From positions 308,001 to 372,000 of the forward strand of contig WPIO01000020.1 of NCBI GenBank assembly GCA_009760855.2: DNA of 64,000 bases, written 5' to 3'. The DNA is from Cristatella mucedo (Eukaryota > Bryozoa > Phylactolaemata > Cristatellidae). Below the pieces are notes generated by a model. That model had not been told where the DNA came from and did not search any database. It saw only the letters and a program-made list of their open reading frames with translations. The position numbers were made by a program, and so were the translations under genes. Below are positions 1 through 11,695 of the stretch, piece by piece; position 1 is the stretch's first letter; the number at the start of each line of letters is the position of its first letter.

Positions 1-2422
1 GAAACGTTGCGCACGCCACGGCGGGCTCGGCCCCCCCCCCCCCGCACAAGGAGCCGGTCGCCAACACCTCGGGCTGTTTCGGGGGCGGCAGCGCAAAGCC
101 GAGCGCCTAGCTGCCGGTGGCCATAAGCGGAACCAAGACTTGGTAGTGACACGGAGCGAGCCAGTGGTAGCAGACCCGCGATGGGCCGACGCAGCACAAG
201 AGGGGCAGATGCAGCAATTCTCACCTTGCTCTCGGTAAGTTTTTCAAAGAGAAGTCTCAATTGATCCAGGGAGGCATCTGCGCGCTGTGGAAGCTCGCTG
301 TACCAAAGTGGTCAAGTGAAAAAAACAGGTCGCATCGAACAGTGACCACAAAAACTGCGCGGAAGCTCAGAATGCAAAGCAAAAGTCAAGGTCGGATGAT
401 TCGACAGACTCATCCGAACATGGCGGCAGTCAAGTGACAGAGGCCGTCGTTGCACTCGCCGCACGAACCATTAAGAAGTACCGTCGTCAAACGTGAGCAC
501 CTCATGCCCGGGCTTGGGCCGTGTACCACCAAGGCATGCCCAGAAAAGCAGCGATCAATACGCACAGCAGCGGCTCTGAGCCCAATGCTATGCCTGCACC
601 GAGCACTGGGCATGGCACTGCAGTCGCAAGAGGAAGTCGGACAAGCACTCCCCCCAAATATTGATGCCGAAGCTCTGCCACACGCGAGGAACTCTGAACG
701 TGCTGTGCCCTAGAGCAAATTCTGACACGGCGCGCACGGCGCTCTTACGTGCAACATTACGGCGCTCTCTACGACCTGCGAAGGAAAAGAGCATGGCAGC
801 AGTTGTCGCCAAGGAGCTCCGCGTGACGGCTTGCAGCTCCCTGTCGATAACCGGCGTGCCTGCGCCCGGCGCGTGCCCTCACTGCCCTGCCTACACAACG
901 CCTGGTAGTCGAACAGGAGGAGACACAATTACCCGTTCTGTGCTACCCAGAAACGTCTTGAGCCATTGTGGAGCAAGCGAGCGGCACGTGTGAGCCACAG
1001 CAGCTGAAGCCGATCGGCCAAGGCCAAAGAAGGTTCATTATGAGGCAGTGGGAACATTTAGGAAGTGCTGGAACCCATGCAAAAGTCATCTGTGAGAGCT
1101 GATGGAGCCAGCGGCCCACGGCAGCTGAGAAGCCGTGCCATCCTGTGCCGTGAGTACTATTGCATCTTGCAGCAGGCTGTGAAAAGAAGGTCCCATTCCT
1201 CAGCCGACAGCAAACCTATTAAAGCAAACACCAATGCTTTCCAGGTGGCTGACGATAGCCGTTCTAATTTGCGGCCATTTGCCAGGTTCTACAATCAGGT
1301 CAAGCCTCGGTTTCTGCTACAGCCGGGGCAGCTCTTACTATGCTTCCATACTGCCACTTGGTGTCCACTCGAAACACAACCAAACATGAACTTCACCCGT
1401 TCACTATCACGGCCAGACAGCCCATTCTCGCAAAGATACCACTGCTCAGCAAGGCGTGTGTTCACTCTGTGCACAGCGGCTCTTAAGCGTGTGCGGCAAG
1501 GAGCCAGGAGCAAGCGTGCGGTGCGAGTACTGCGTGCGCCTTGAACATGGGCTCGAGCATACGAGGCGCATGCACGTGAGCTCGAGCAAGTCATGCACGT
1601 GAGCTCGGGCACAGCAACTAAGCACCGATAATAGTGGGCCGCACAAGCACCTTTGCCACAGCTGCTCTGCAGACCCGGACCGTGCCGCCACCCCTGCTGC
1701 TGCTGCTGCTGCTGGGGCACGATCTCGGTGGCACTAAGCCTGTCACCTGCTTGTGACAAGGTAGCAGGGCAGCACATCAGCTGGTTGCTGGAAGCACGTG
1801 GCTTACGCACAGGAAAGGAACGTGACATGACAGACAAGAAAGGGAAGCGTAAGAGTTAACACGGAGGGAGCGTCCAGCTGAACAGAGGCTGAACAGCTGA
1901 AACCATTGCCGGCTACGCGCCGACAGCTGGCTGCCCACGGAAACCGAGGAGTGCAGGGAAGGAGACCGGGGCAAAGCCCACATCCATGCGAACAAGCAAG
2001 CATGGGAGATGCTCACCCCTCGCACTGGGTCTGCTAAGTAAACCCGGAAACTTTTAGTGACCCAAACTTTGCACACCAGTCGCCGAGCCCGAGCTGAACA
2101 AGCTGTGATACGATTTGCTTGCCAGGGATTCAGCTCTAACCAATAGTGAGATATCAGAAGCCAGCGCAACATCGGCCAACCAGCTGCCTCGTAAGACTAG
2201 ACCAGTTCTGCTTGCCCCAATCGATTAGTGAAGCTGCACAGTGGTCACCTCCGAGCTGTGAGCACCAACTCAGCTGCAATTTCAGCAACCTCCACCCCAC
2301 GTGAAATAAGCACAGTCGAGAAGGAGGAGGTCGAGGAAGAGGAGGATGCCGAGGATGAGGATGAGGAAGACTAAAAAGAGAATATGTCGGAGGAGAAGGA
2401 GGAGGTACATCGAGTTGGCCAC
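1..2422. other. Unassigned region, no supported gene
   Basis: I recognise no protein here. The stretch holds a C homopolymer at 31-43 and a (CTG)7 run near 1694-1714. An ATG at 181 opens 18 codons that run into a GTAAGT donor-like site at 235, so a first coding exon is possible, but nothing downstream confirms it. A plus-strand frame open from about 2202 ends at 2372 with a strongly acidic Glu/Asp tail. It could be a terminal exon, or a by-product of the local GAG-rich sequence. Confidence 0.35.
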
Positions 2423-2866
2423 ACTACTGCAGGCTTGGACTATTGCCACAGTGCAGGTAAGACAAACAGGTAAGGCAAGATGACCGTAATACTACAAAGT
2501 CAAGGATACAAAGCAAAACGCCGATGACACGGCAGATCTGCTGGCACACAGTCCAGGTGCACGTCAGTGATGAGCAACAGGTTGTTGGCAGGAACAGACG
2601 TCCGTGGCTGCAAGAGGACAGAATATAGCTGAATGGATCAGTAAATACTTGCACATGAGCCAAGAGGAACAGGGCCATGGAAATGAGCACTTACAGCTGT
2701 TGAATCCTGGTCACCAAAGCAGCTAAGACTAGAGAAAGCACTCTGATCACAGCCATCCTGCAGGCATCGCAGACAGCAACCTGGAAGAACAGCTGAGTCC
2801 TACAACAAGAATCATCCAAAAGGGCAAATGGGGGCTGGCTATAAAAACACGCACGTGCGCACACAC

Positions 2867-3053
<187 letters not shown>

Positions 3054-3727
3054 TACACTGGGTGTATTTCAGCATTGACCTTGCAACAGCACGTGCAACT
3101 ATGCAGCACGTGTGCACATACAATTGTGCAGCAGAAAATACATTCATAAGCAAACAACATGTTAAAAGCATCAGGGATAAAACCACGACACTAATGGATA
3201 CCAAAAATAAAATATTGCATTCCTTGTTCGTATTTCTTAAAGGGTGACTAACATCGTGTTTCTTTCATACTTTTTATCATCTAACAGTTTATTGCAGGCG
3301 ATTAGCCCTAGTCCCTGTTCATCACATAGTAAACAACTCTATCGCTGACTATCGAAAGTAAGAGCTGCTCACAAGTGAAAGCCCAAGGCAAAGCACACTA
3401 CAATGCAGCTGCACATATAATGGTCATTGCAAGCTTTACAGTTATCACCAGGAAACTAAAAGGCATGCATAATTCACCAGCATTGTGTTGCAAGAGCTTG
3501 GATTTCCAATGCCCAACAACATTTTTTATAAGTTGCAGCAGTTCAGTATGGACCACAGGTACTCTAGTATACACGACAGCGGAGACAGATACATTGATCA
3601 CATACTCCAAGGATTGGTCATGCTGTATTCAGCTCGAACACTGCTGAGCTTATCCTGATGCAGAAAACATACAGATAGCCGAGCAACAAGCAGATTAGAG
3701 ATTTGCAAAATAAATAAATAAATAAAT

Positions 3728-3897
3728 CCTAGCTGATTAAACAGCCTCTTTTGTATAGCGACAGAAGAGCCTTTACGGCTATCACCACCGCTTGCAGTGG
3801 CGATAAAGGATCGCCCCACCGCAGGAATCGAACCCACAACCTCGGGACCGAGGCCGTGAAAGCAACCGCCTTACCCAGTGTGCCATCACGGCTCACC
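3728..3897 (-). mobile_element. tRNA-derived SINE, family 2
   Basis: Read on the minus strand, the element begins with a tRNA-like head. An A-box-like TGGCACACTGGGTAAGG is followed by a perfect B box, GGTTCGATTCC. Next come a conserved body (CCTTTATCGCCACTGCAAG) and a tail ending near an (AAAT)n stretch at 3706-3727. Closely matching copies lie at 59021-59190 and 60992-61160, also on the minus strand. The tail is unlike the LINE tail in this window. Confidence 0.8.
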
Positions 3898-4261
3898 AAA
3901 TCTAGCATTACAATACTGTCGGAGCATAATAACTGAATGTCACAAGGCCATGCTATTGCCGGGCTGCTTGCTGTCTGGCAAGGTATGAGTACAGCTCAAG
4001 ATATGACAGGGCTACAAACGCACGACAAAGCAAGCCAGCTAGGGCATACGAAGGATTTATGCAACGACAACTCCTAGTGCAAAGGAATGTAACACATCGT
4101 GACTGGGCAAGTTTCCAATAAATCTGACTATAATCAGATGTGAGTTTGAGCACTATCAAGACTGTCTCGTGCAACCGTCGAAGGGAAAATACATAGAGAA
4201 GCTGGATGACACCGGGCAACTGGAAAGGTATCAAACGCACTGGTTGCAGCTGCAGATACTC

Positions 4262-4310
4262 AAGAATATTCTACTGCACTTTGATCTTAGCCATAAGGCC
4301 GAGAAGCGTT
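4262..4310 (-). ncRNA. U2 snRNA-like 5' fragment (probable pseudogene)
   Basis: On the minus strand, the segment starting at about 4310 matches the first ~33 nt of U2 spliceosomal RNA: CGCTTCTCGGCCTT, then TGGCTAAGATCAA and AGTG. The branch-site-pairing GTAGTA is changed to GCAGTA, and similarity fades about 50 nt in. No Sm site, stem-loop III or IV, or downstream U2 sequence is visible. It is therefore best read as a truncated or retro-copied U2 pseudogene, or a U2-headed repeat, rather than a working gene. Confidence 0.6.
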
Positions 4311-4319
4311 CTACTACAT

Positions 4320-6465
4320 GGTGATGTTTAACACAGTTAAAGAGGTGACCAAAGACAGCCCAGTGAACGATTCATGCAGAGAGTGCCACAAACATGGAAA
4401 ACGTTGAACATCTGGCACTAGATGAGCATGCCAGTTGGCAATGCCATCACCGGATCTAAGTGGACCTCCTTAAATATCCAACATAAGAGCCGGGAGAGAA
4501 GCCGAGAATCTCTAGGAAGTTATATCTATGAGTGCGAAGGTGTAAGACACCAGCAACTGTAGAAAAGTCACCGAAAGCTGCACGGTAAAGGTGAAGCGAC
4601 TTTCTACCCACTCTAGTGACACCAGATGTCAGCAACATTGGGTCGGACACCGGCCATAACAAGACTACACTGCACTGATGCACCAATGATTTCCAAAGCA
4701 AATGCTGCCGAAAGTATAAATGCTGAGCTGCAAAAAACGGCAACGTGCAGCAGCTTTGAAGAACCGATGGCTGGCTGCTATACACTTCTATGGCAGTAAC
4801 TACACAAAGCCGCAAGTATTAAGAGCACAGCTATGCTAGAGACTTTCCATTGCATGCCCAAGGCCTCAGTGGTTCTGATGTAGCCAACGAAATGATGCTA
4901 TCGCTATTTTAGTGCTCCACGATCATATTCAAAACCGACTGCTTCGGAAAACACTAAACAACAGTCATGTATGGTGCAGTAGAGATTAGAGGCTAGCTAT
5001 CAAGCAAGAATTTGAATCAGGATAGAAGCATCTAAAAGGGAGGGATGAGTGGGCCCTGACCTCTCCTGAAGAAGCACACTGAATGCCAAGCAGTCTTGCA
5101 TGTTCTTTCAGTCATCCCGCGATTTGCCGACCTGGGCATGGTCAAGGTTTGGCTCCTTACTTGGCTTAATCTTAGGTGCTCCTCTGAGTATATCAGCAGC
5201 ATGGATAGAGACTTGATAGTCGGATCGTGGATCAATAGTACATTCTCGAGAGCAATGAGAAGCAGCAGAGAGCAATCGGTGGAATGATCAAATAAATTAT
5301 CAACTTCTTTCTCGACAGGAAACCAGGAGGGACAAGATGCCAGCCAGTGCATCTTCCAGCTCCAGAGCAAGAGCAAGCTAGCTAGCTCAGAGGCATTGGT
5401 CATGCGAGTAGCGTGACGCCCAGTTTAGAAAAGATTATCATAGCAGCCTGCTCTGATAATCCTGCTAACTGCTTATGCCCAAATGCCTCTCTAATACAGA
5501 ACTCCTGGTTACCGACTTGCCTCTCACAGTTACCGCCTTGTATAAGTGGGGATGATGCTTGGTTCTCTCCAGAGATAGCACGAGGAGTGACACGGCAGGA
5601 GGGTGTTTGTCACGGCCGGTACGCCCTCGATTAGGACAAATCAGGGCATCCCTGAGCAAGACAGTTTGGATGCTGCTGGTCATCAGCGAGCGCGAGGGAA
5701 ATGACAGCCATCTCAGCAATCAGTCAGGTCAACAATGGAGGCTGAAGATTGAATATTCAGGATAACCTCCACTCATTTTATATGATCATTATACCAGTGC
5801 AAGTTTATGAAAAAGAGCTACCTGATACTTTGATGTAGAAACATGCCACAGAACAGCCTTATCTAGAACGTTTGTTAGTAGGCTCATTGGCTCACTGCAG
5901 ATGCCTCGCCTTAATGCTAAGGGTACCGTAAAATGCCATTATTGCTCACACACGGGTTTATTTTTCACTGCATTCTACATTTTGTGCACCTCGTGACAAT
6001 GACCCTAATGCCTGCCAAACTAGCCGTGAGGAGAATCTAGGTGCAGCAGCAACTCCTGCAATCACTGATGGGCTACAGGCTCTCTGGTGCGACCTTGAGC
6101 ATCAGGTGCATGCAAGTCATATGGCTAGCTAGCCCCGAGTCAACTGTGCACTGGCTGAGGGATGCGACTAGCTTCGGCAGCAGGATATTTCCTTTTTATG
6201 ACGATCTCTGGTAAGATCATCAAAGGAATTTAGCAAAAATCATCACAGAGCATCATGAACACACCAGACAACTTATTGACATGCAAAAGTTGGACTACGT
6301 AAACATGGCCTTAAGCCTTACTTTTATGGTGAGCTTCCATAGGCAATCAGGCGAAATCGCAATCATAAGAGCCTGAAATCCTCCAAACTGTATATACGCT
6401 TTCTAAAAAGGCAGTGACACTAGCTTGCTAATTCTGCAGCTCAGTTATTTCCTTTCCAGCACATG
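4320..6465. other. Unassigned region
   Basis: No feature is firmly supported. Minus-strand frames around 4456-4815 and 5032-5403 are open for over 110 codons, and some contain plausible splice sites (a pyrimidine-rich TTTTTTGCAG near 4734). The peptides match no family I know. They could be exons of the gene to which the 9.1 kb exon belongs, but I cannot join them. Confidence 0.3.
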
Positions 6466-6535
6466 CAAAGTGCCTAGAAATAGATTTAGTTCTCTTAGGA
6501 TGCTATACAATTATTATATTATTACTATAGGTACT
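6460..6535 (+). mobile_element. LINE/SINE 3' terminal hairpin remnant
   Basis: AAGTGCCTAGAAATAGATTT..TCTTAGGATGCTATAC followed by ATT-rich sequence matches the conserved 3' end of the LINE at 25300-25385. Only the tail is present. Confidence 0.65.
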
Positions 6536-6680
6536 TGGTAGCATTCCTTAATTATCACTACACAGTGACCACTCACAACTATTCGAAACCATCGACCAAC
6601 CACAGTATGTTTCTTGGAGGATTTAAAAGTGCACATCTCGTGAGCAGAAACCCGGGTCTATCGCTAGGCTCGAGTGGCAA

Positions 6681-6765
6681 GTAATAATAATATTAATAAT
6701 AAGATATGTAAAGCGCCATCAGAGAACTAAATATCTTTATAGGCACTTTACAAATGATGTATAGA
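6681..6765 (-). mobile_element. LINE 3' tail remnant, opposite orientation
   Basis: A short (ATT)n-type run precedes GTAAAGCGCCATCAGAGAACT and GGCACTTTACA, which is the reverse complement of the LINE 3' hairpin. With the plus-strand remnant 150 bp upstream it forms a tail-to-tail pair. Confidence 0.65.
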
Positions 6766-7142
6766 AAGCAAAAACAGAAAAAATCAGCTGACCAGCTACT
6801 GCTATACGATATCAGGTCACGCGACCAGCCGCCGCTGTATCAAGTCGCTCTTATCGAGGATCTCGATGCTGTCCACCACTCAGCCCTATTTTGTGCCAAG
6901 GCCACCCGTCACAAGACGCCAGCTAGGGTTCAGGCTCAAGCAAAAACACACACGTGCCGCCTATATTTGTCTGAGCTGCTGGTGCTTTGGTCACTGGGGT
7001 CGAAGATGAGGCGTTCAACTCCAGAAGGCAGCATGGCACGCATTTCTCTCTAGCACTACGACAGGCCCTAGGCAGTGCCAGAGCAGCATATGAATCCGGC
7101 TGACATTTATGCTTACAGTCACTAACAGTTAAGAGTGCGCCT

Positions 7143-7313
7143 GGGCTGGTTTAGCCCAGGGGCTAAGTGCTCTCCTCTGACGACCGAGGTCAAGGTTATC
7201 ACCTTTGACTACCGAGGTTGCGGGATCGAGCCTGTTGCATATATGCAGCCCCTGGATTGAGATTCAGTTCTTTTAGGGTGCTAAACAAATGAATCATATT
7301 TTTTTTTTATATT
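7143..7313 (+). mobile_element. tRNA-derived SINE, family 1 (diverged)
   Basis: The head resembles the family-1 head (ggctaagtgctc). A weak B box (gcgggatcgagcc) follows, then GATTCAGTTCTTTTAGGGTGCT, the family-1 tail related to the LINE 3' hairpin, and an A/T-rich end. It is more diverged than the copies at 16177 and 59988. Confidence 0.6.
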
Positions 7314-8210
7314 TTAAGACTTCTGGTTCAATGCCTAAAGTAAGTGAAATAAGTTGGCTCGTCACCAATTCCGGTATGCACCAAGACACATTTTACAGAG
7401 GCCGTGTGGCTTGGAGAGGTGACAAACGGTTGTGCAAAAGCTGATTACGACGAAGCCATCGGGTTGACAGTCAGCTTCCACCAGCCATCGGCACCCTGCC
7501 TGTGTGGGATTCCTGGCATCTGGGTTCAAAGGAGCCAACCTGGATTGCTTACAATCAATATCGGCATGCCTCAGTCTTGCGCTACTCTATAGAGAGGTAC
7601 TAATAATAATAATGCACTTGATAAAGCACATTATTATTATTATTATTATTACCTCTCTAGGTCGTAAATATAGGCACGGCAGCACCTTTCCCGTGCACTT
7701 AGGGCCATGCGACTTTACCTAGGCAGTCGGACAACTGGCTCACTGTCCAGTTGATAAGTAAACCCGGCGCTAGTTCAGAAGTGGAGTCAAAACTCGTCAC
7801 TTTGGATACTATCTACAGCAATTACGAATTCTTGGGAAAGCGAATTAATTTTTTTTACAGATACATAACAAATAAGAAATAAATATGAACAAGGAAATAA
7901 GATTATATTTACATACCATAATGTGGAGTATTTTTCGGCATACAGAAGCTGGTAATTGTAGTACTATGCATTGAGTAATAGTGGAAGGAGGGTGAGGAGT
8001 TAGACGATCTTGCTAGAGGATCGTCAACTCCCTCTTGCTCTCAACCCTCGTGACTGGAAGATGGCTGAGGTGAACTGACTTCGCGTGGATATTGAAAGTT
8101 TTCTTGGATAAATTTTGATTTTTGACTTTTTTTGCGTGACCGTGACCTAGTTCGTATCTCCAAATTTTCGGACGTCGAACCACCATAAGTCAGAGGGGAA
8201 GGCTGATGGT

Positions 8211-8371
8211 ATATATAAAACTCATTTGCATAGCGCTCTAAGAGAACTTAATCTCTATTCAGTCGCCCCACATATGCCGCAGGACTCGAGCGCACGACCT
8301 CGGTCATCAAATACATTCACCTTGAACTCGGTCGTTAAAGGCTTAAGCACTTTAATTAACCATCCTGCCTG
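8211..8371 (-). mobile_element. tRNA-derived SINE, family 1
   Basis: On the minus strand this has a degenerate tRNA-like head with a B-box region around gtcgtgcgctcgagtcc, then GAATAGAGATTAAGTTCTCT and AGAGCGCTATGC, the shared SINE/LINE tail. Same family as the copies at 14641, 16177, 28291, 46316 and 59988. Confidence 0.7.
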
Positions 8372-8993
8372 AGTGTCGGCAACTGCTAACTTCATGTGCT
8401 GGCAGCTCCGACCACACAGCAATACTGCTGGCGGCGGAAAGGAAGAGACCGAGGGCATGCGGCCTTCTAGAGCTCACACCAGCACAGCGCTAAGAACCCA
8501 TCATTACCAACTTAAAGATCGAGCAAAGCTGGACCGAGTCAGAATCGCCACTGTCCAGCAGAGCGGCTGCAAGCCGCGCCGACTGCTTGCGCACGGGCGA
8601 TCTCAGCCTTACCACGACTAGATTTCCTCGCCAATACGTGTCCCGTTGAGCCTCGGTGCCTCTGCCGACATTGCCACCGCCTCTGCAGCCGACCGTGGCA
8701 AGCCTGCACTGACCACTGCCGCCGCCGCCGCCACCAATCTCCACAGGTAGAGGCGGCAGCGCCGCTGCCGCCGGGCTCGCGGCACAGCCACCACGCACGG
8801 GCAGCACGGTGACCCTGCCTCGGTGCCACTCGATCAGCCTCATCATCGCCGCCGCTAATGCCAGAGGGAGGCAGCCGCTGCAAGGCAAGAGCATGTCGCA
8901 GGTCGAGCAAAACGAACGCGCGGCACGGGCGGAGTCTCGGCGGGAAGTGCCAGCAGGCTGGCTGGCGCTGACCGACTCGGTGAGCGCATCTAC

Positions 8994-9157
8994 CTGTCTG
9001 CCGCTTCCGGAACGATCCAGTACAGATCGACATAGTAGCCGCACCGAGGCAGCCGATCGCACAGCGAGTGCACGAGGTCGGCCAATGAGCACTGGTCCGG
9101 GTCCACTGCTACTGTGGCAGTCGTGCCATTATCGAGCACGACGTCGGCAACCCTCAT
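8994..9157 (-). CDS. Possible first coding exon with a ubiquitin-like (FERM F1-type) fold
   Basis: An ATG at 9157 opens 54 codons plus two bases and ends at AG|GTAGAT (donor at 8993). The peptide starts MRVADVVLDNGTTATVAV and continues with SLADLVHSLCDRL and YVDLYWIVPE. A beta-hairpin, then a helix, then a strand with an aromatic D-x-x-W motif is the pattern expected of a ubiquitin-like domain such as a FERM F1 lobe. It loosely recalls FRMD8, whose F1 ends with a similar F-x-LW-x-V stretch. Codon use is GC-rich and coherent, unlike the surroundings. I could not find a convincing following exon, so neither gene nor family is established. A chance open frame in a GC-rich patch remains possible. 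Confidence 0.3.
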
Positions 9158-9594
9158 TACTGCCGAGGCCTCGGTCCCACCTTTCACTTCCTTCCACTCG
9201 ACCTGCCGAGCCGATTGCGACGATGCAAGAAATTAGGGCACGACGATGGCAAACGAATACACGCGCTTTGACGACTCGCCACGGCAGAGCAAATAGCCTC
9301 GCCATCTCGGGCGAAGGCTTCGGGCTCGATGGTGAGCTCGGCACGGAGGCAAACCTTGCCAACCGACGACGACGATGCGGTTTTAAGACACCGCCGAATG
9401 GCGAGCGCCTCTCGAGCGCCGAAACTGGGAGAAGCTGCAGGAGCTGCTCAGGCTGAGGAAGAGAGCACTGCAGCAGAGCACTCGAGGCAGAGCCCCGCCT
9501 CGGCCGAACGTGAGCGGAAAAACGGCAAATCTGTAAGTTGCACCAACTGAACTACGCCTTCAGGTGGCAAGACAACGCCAAGCATCATCATTGG

Positions 9595-9805
9595 CATGAA
9601 CGTGAGCAAGCTAGAGAAAGCATACAAAAGATCAGGTCTGACTGTCTATCGACAGGCATACGAGGACTACTTGAGATCATACCAAACCATCCTAGCAAAG
9701 GCTAAGTCTAGTGTCTATAAACATATCGTTGAATCGTAGATGGCACACAAAAAATGCTGATGTCTACGATCAACCATCTTAAACACTCCTATGTGGCAAG
9801 CTCCA
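9595..9805 (+). mobile_element. LINE ORF2 fragment, region before the reverse transcriptase
   Basis: The plus strand encodes RKLEKAYKRSGLTVYRQAY followed by AKAKSSVYKHIVES. This is the type of linker found between endonuclease and reverse transcriptase in L2/CR1-like non-LTR retrotransposons. It breaks off with stop codons just before the antisense LINE tail at 9808, and related sequence resumes near 10010. Confidence 0.6.
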
Positions 9806-9807
9806 TA

Positions 9808-9985
9808 CGTAATAATAATAATGATGCACTTGATAAAGCGCCCTCAGAGAGCTCAATCTCTTTCTAGGCGCTTTACATTTGCTGCAAAGGGAAATGCAAT
9901 TGAATGGTGAGTAATATCATGCTTGATAAACAAACAACATGAATAACATGGTTAAGGGTGACATGCACAGGGTGCACCTAACGAT
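9808..9985 (-). mobile_element. LINE 3' end inserted in antisense
   Basis: An AAT-type run (9808-9822) is followed by AAAGCGCCCTCAGAGAGCT and CTAGGCGCTTTACATTTGCTGC. This is the reverse complement of the LINE 3' UTR seen at 25200-25385. It interrupts a plus-strand LINE fragment, so it is a later insertion. Confidence 0.75.
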
Positions 9986-10009
9986 CCTTGTGGCGATCTA
10001 GCTGATCGC

Positions 10010-10586
10010 TTCTCTAGCTTCTTGTCAGCAAGATAGACAAGATCAGAGAGTCTGTCTCTAAGATAGCAACATCCATGCTGGACTTCTGTCCCTCAAAAAC
10101 AACCCCACAAGACCCCCCTCCCTCAATTCCTTGCAGCACCTCAATGTCTACATTCAAGGAGGCCATAAGTGACCTCATCCTACAATTCATCTCACATTCA
10201 AAGAAGACTACTATCTTCTAGACCCTATACCCACAATCCTACTTCTATTATGCATAGATTGCTGCTGCCAAGCATAACCAACAAAATAAATATGCCCTTA
10301 GCCTTAGAACATGTCCATGTCCCTACCAAAAAGGCTGTGGTTAGGTCACTAATTAACAAAACAACACTAGACCAAGAAAACTTGAGCAGCTTCCGCCCAT
10401 TCCCTTCTACCGTTCGTATCAAAGACACTGGAGTGAATTGTGGCAGACCAGCAGAACAAGCAAGTTCCAGTCGGGCTTAATTTGTCAAAGCTTTTAGGGG
10501 GTCCTTGTGATTATGTGTGCTGACACTATGCATGCTGCCACTAACCATTTTTGTATGCTGACCCAGAGCATGTAACCTCTGACCAT
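10010..10586 (+). mobile_element. LINE ORF2 fragment joined to LINE 3' UTR
   Basis: SKIDKIRESVSKIATSMLDF and, further on, KKAVVRSLINKTTLDQENLS with SFRPF correspond to the linker and first reverse transcriptase block (NxRPxSN type) of an L2/CR1-like element. From about 10490 the sequence switches to the LINE 3' UTR (tgctgacactatgcatgctg). The catalytic half of the RT is therefore missing, and this is an internally deleted copy. Confidence 0.6.
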
Positions 10587-11580
10587 ATTATGCTTAATAA
10601 TAAGAACACACTCGATAAAGTGCCCTCAGAGAACTCAATCTCTTTCTAGGCACTTTACATTTGCTGCAGAAGAAACACGGATGGTTAGTTGTAGCATGCT
10701 CGATAAACAACAAGAATAACATGATTAGGGGTGACATGCACAGAGTCAGCATGCAAGTGTGGTTAGAGGCAACATGCAACAGTGTCAGCATACGCATATA
10801 AAGGACGAATCACAGGGACCCACTAAATGCTCTCCTAAATAGGCACATTTGTAATTTCTTTTTAAATGTGGTCAAGTCAGGGGATGTCGTGACGCAAGTC
10901 GGGAGTGAGTTCCAGGCTTTGCGAGCATACGAACTAAAGGCACAGTCTGCAAAGGATTTGAGGTTTGTATGAGGTAAAGGTAAACAGTTAGATTCCGAAA
11001 AGCTGGCGGTACGATGCTTAGCCTGGTGGAGCAGTAGATCTGATAGGTAAGCTAGAGCCAAAGGATGAAGGGACCTAAAAGTGAGCGACAAAACCTTGAA
11101 GTCGATCCGTTGCTTGACTGGTAGCCAGTGCAGGTCGGTAAGAAGTGGTCTGATGTGGCAACTGTGACCCTCACGACAGACAAGCCTAGCTGCCGAGTCT
11201 TGCACCAGCTGTAAGTGCCTGATTGCACACGCCGGTAGACCAGCAAGCAGTGGGTTACAAGTAGTCAAGAAGGGATGCCACAAATGCAGAGACCAACTTG
11301 GATGTGGTCTAAAGAAGCCCAAATTTTAGCAATGTTATGTAGCTGAAAATAGGCAGACTTGATTGTGGAGCTGATGTGGTCGTCTTATGAAAGGTCACTT
11401 TGGAACATGACACCTAGATTTCATGCAGATTCAACAGGAGATATGCTGGCAGAGCCGATTGTGAGTGTTAGCCGTTCCAATTTCTGAGTCACACGTGGTT
11501 CGTTCATAACTTGTAAGTTGGTTTTTATCATCATTCAATTTAAGAAAATTTGCTGCCATTCATGTGTGGATGCCAATTGC
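10587..11580 (-). mobile_element. L2/CR1-like LINE, 3' half
   Basis: On the minus strand, the C-terminal part of ORF2 is recognisable: LLAGLPACAIRHLQLVQDSA, then DLHWLPVKQRIDFKVLSLTF, then FKKKLQMCLFRRAFSGSL. The 3' UTR, terminal hairpin and an (ATT)n-type tail at 10590-10605 follow. The upstream part (11320-11580) has frameshifts. The copy is more diverged than those at 24264 and 30537, and it is dead. Confidence 0.8.
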
Positions 11581-11695
11581 TTGTTGACATTATGCATGCT
11601 ACCACTAACAACACGATCATGCTTCCTTTAAAGCATATGTAAAGTAAGCCTAGAAAGAGTTCTCTCAGGGTGCTACAACAATGTATTATTATTAA
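11580..11695 (+). mobile_element. LINE 3' UTR fragment
   Basis: ttgacattatgcatgctacc and cctagaaagagttctctcag with gggtgctaca then ATTATTATTA match the LINE 3' end in plus orientation. It abuts the minus-strand copy ending at 11580, completing a nest of four or five LINE pieces between 9.6 and 11.7 kb. Confidence 0.65.

Noticed and set aside
2202-2372. An acidic Glu/Asp-rich C-terminal frame suggesting a nuclear acidic protein
   Set aside because: Generated by a GAGGA-rich patch, with no upstream exon to join.
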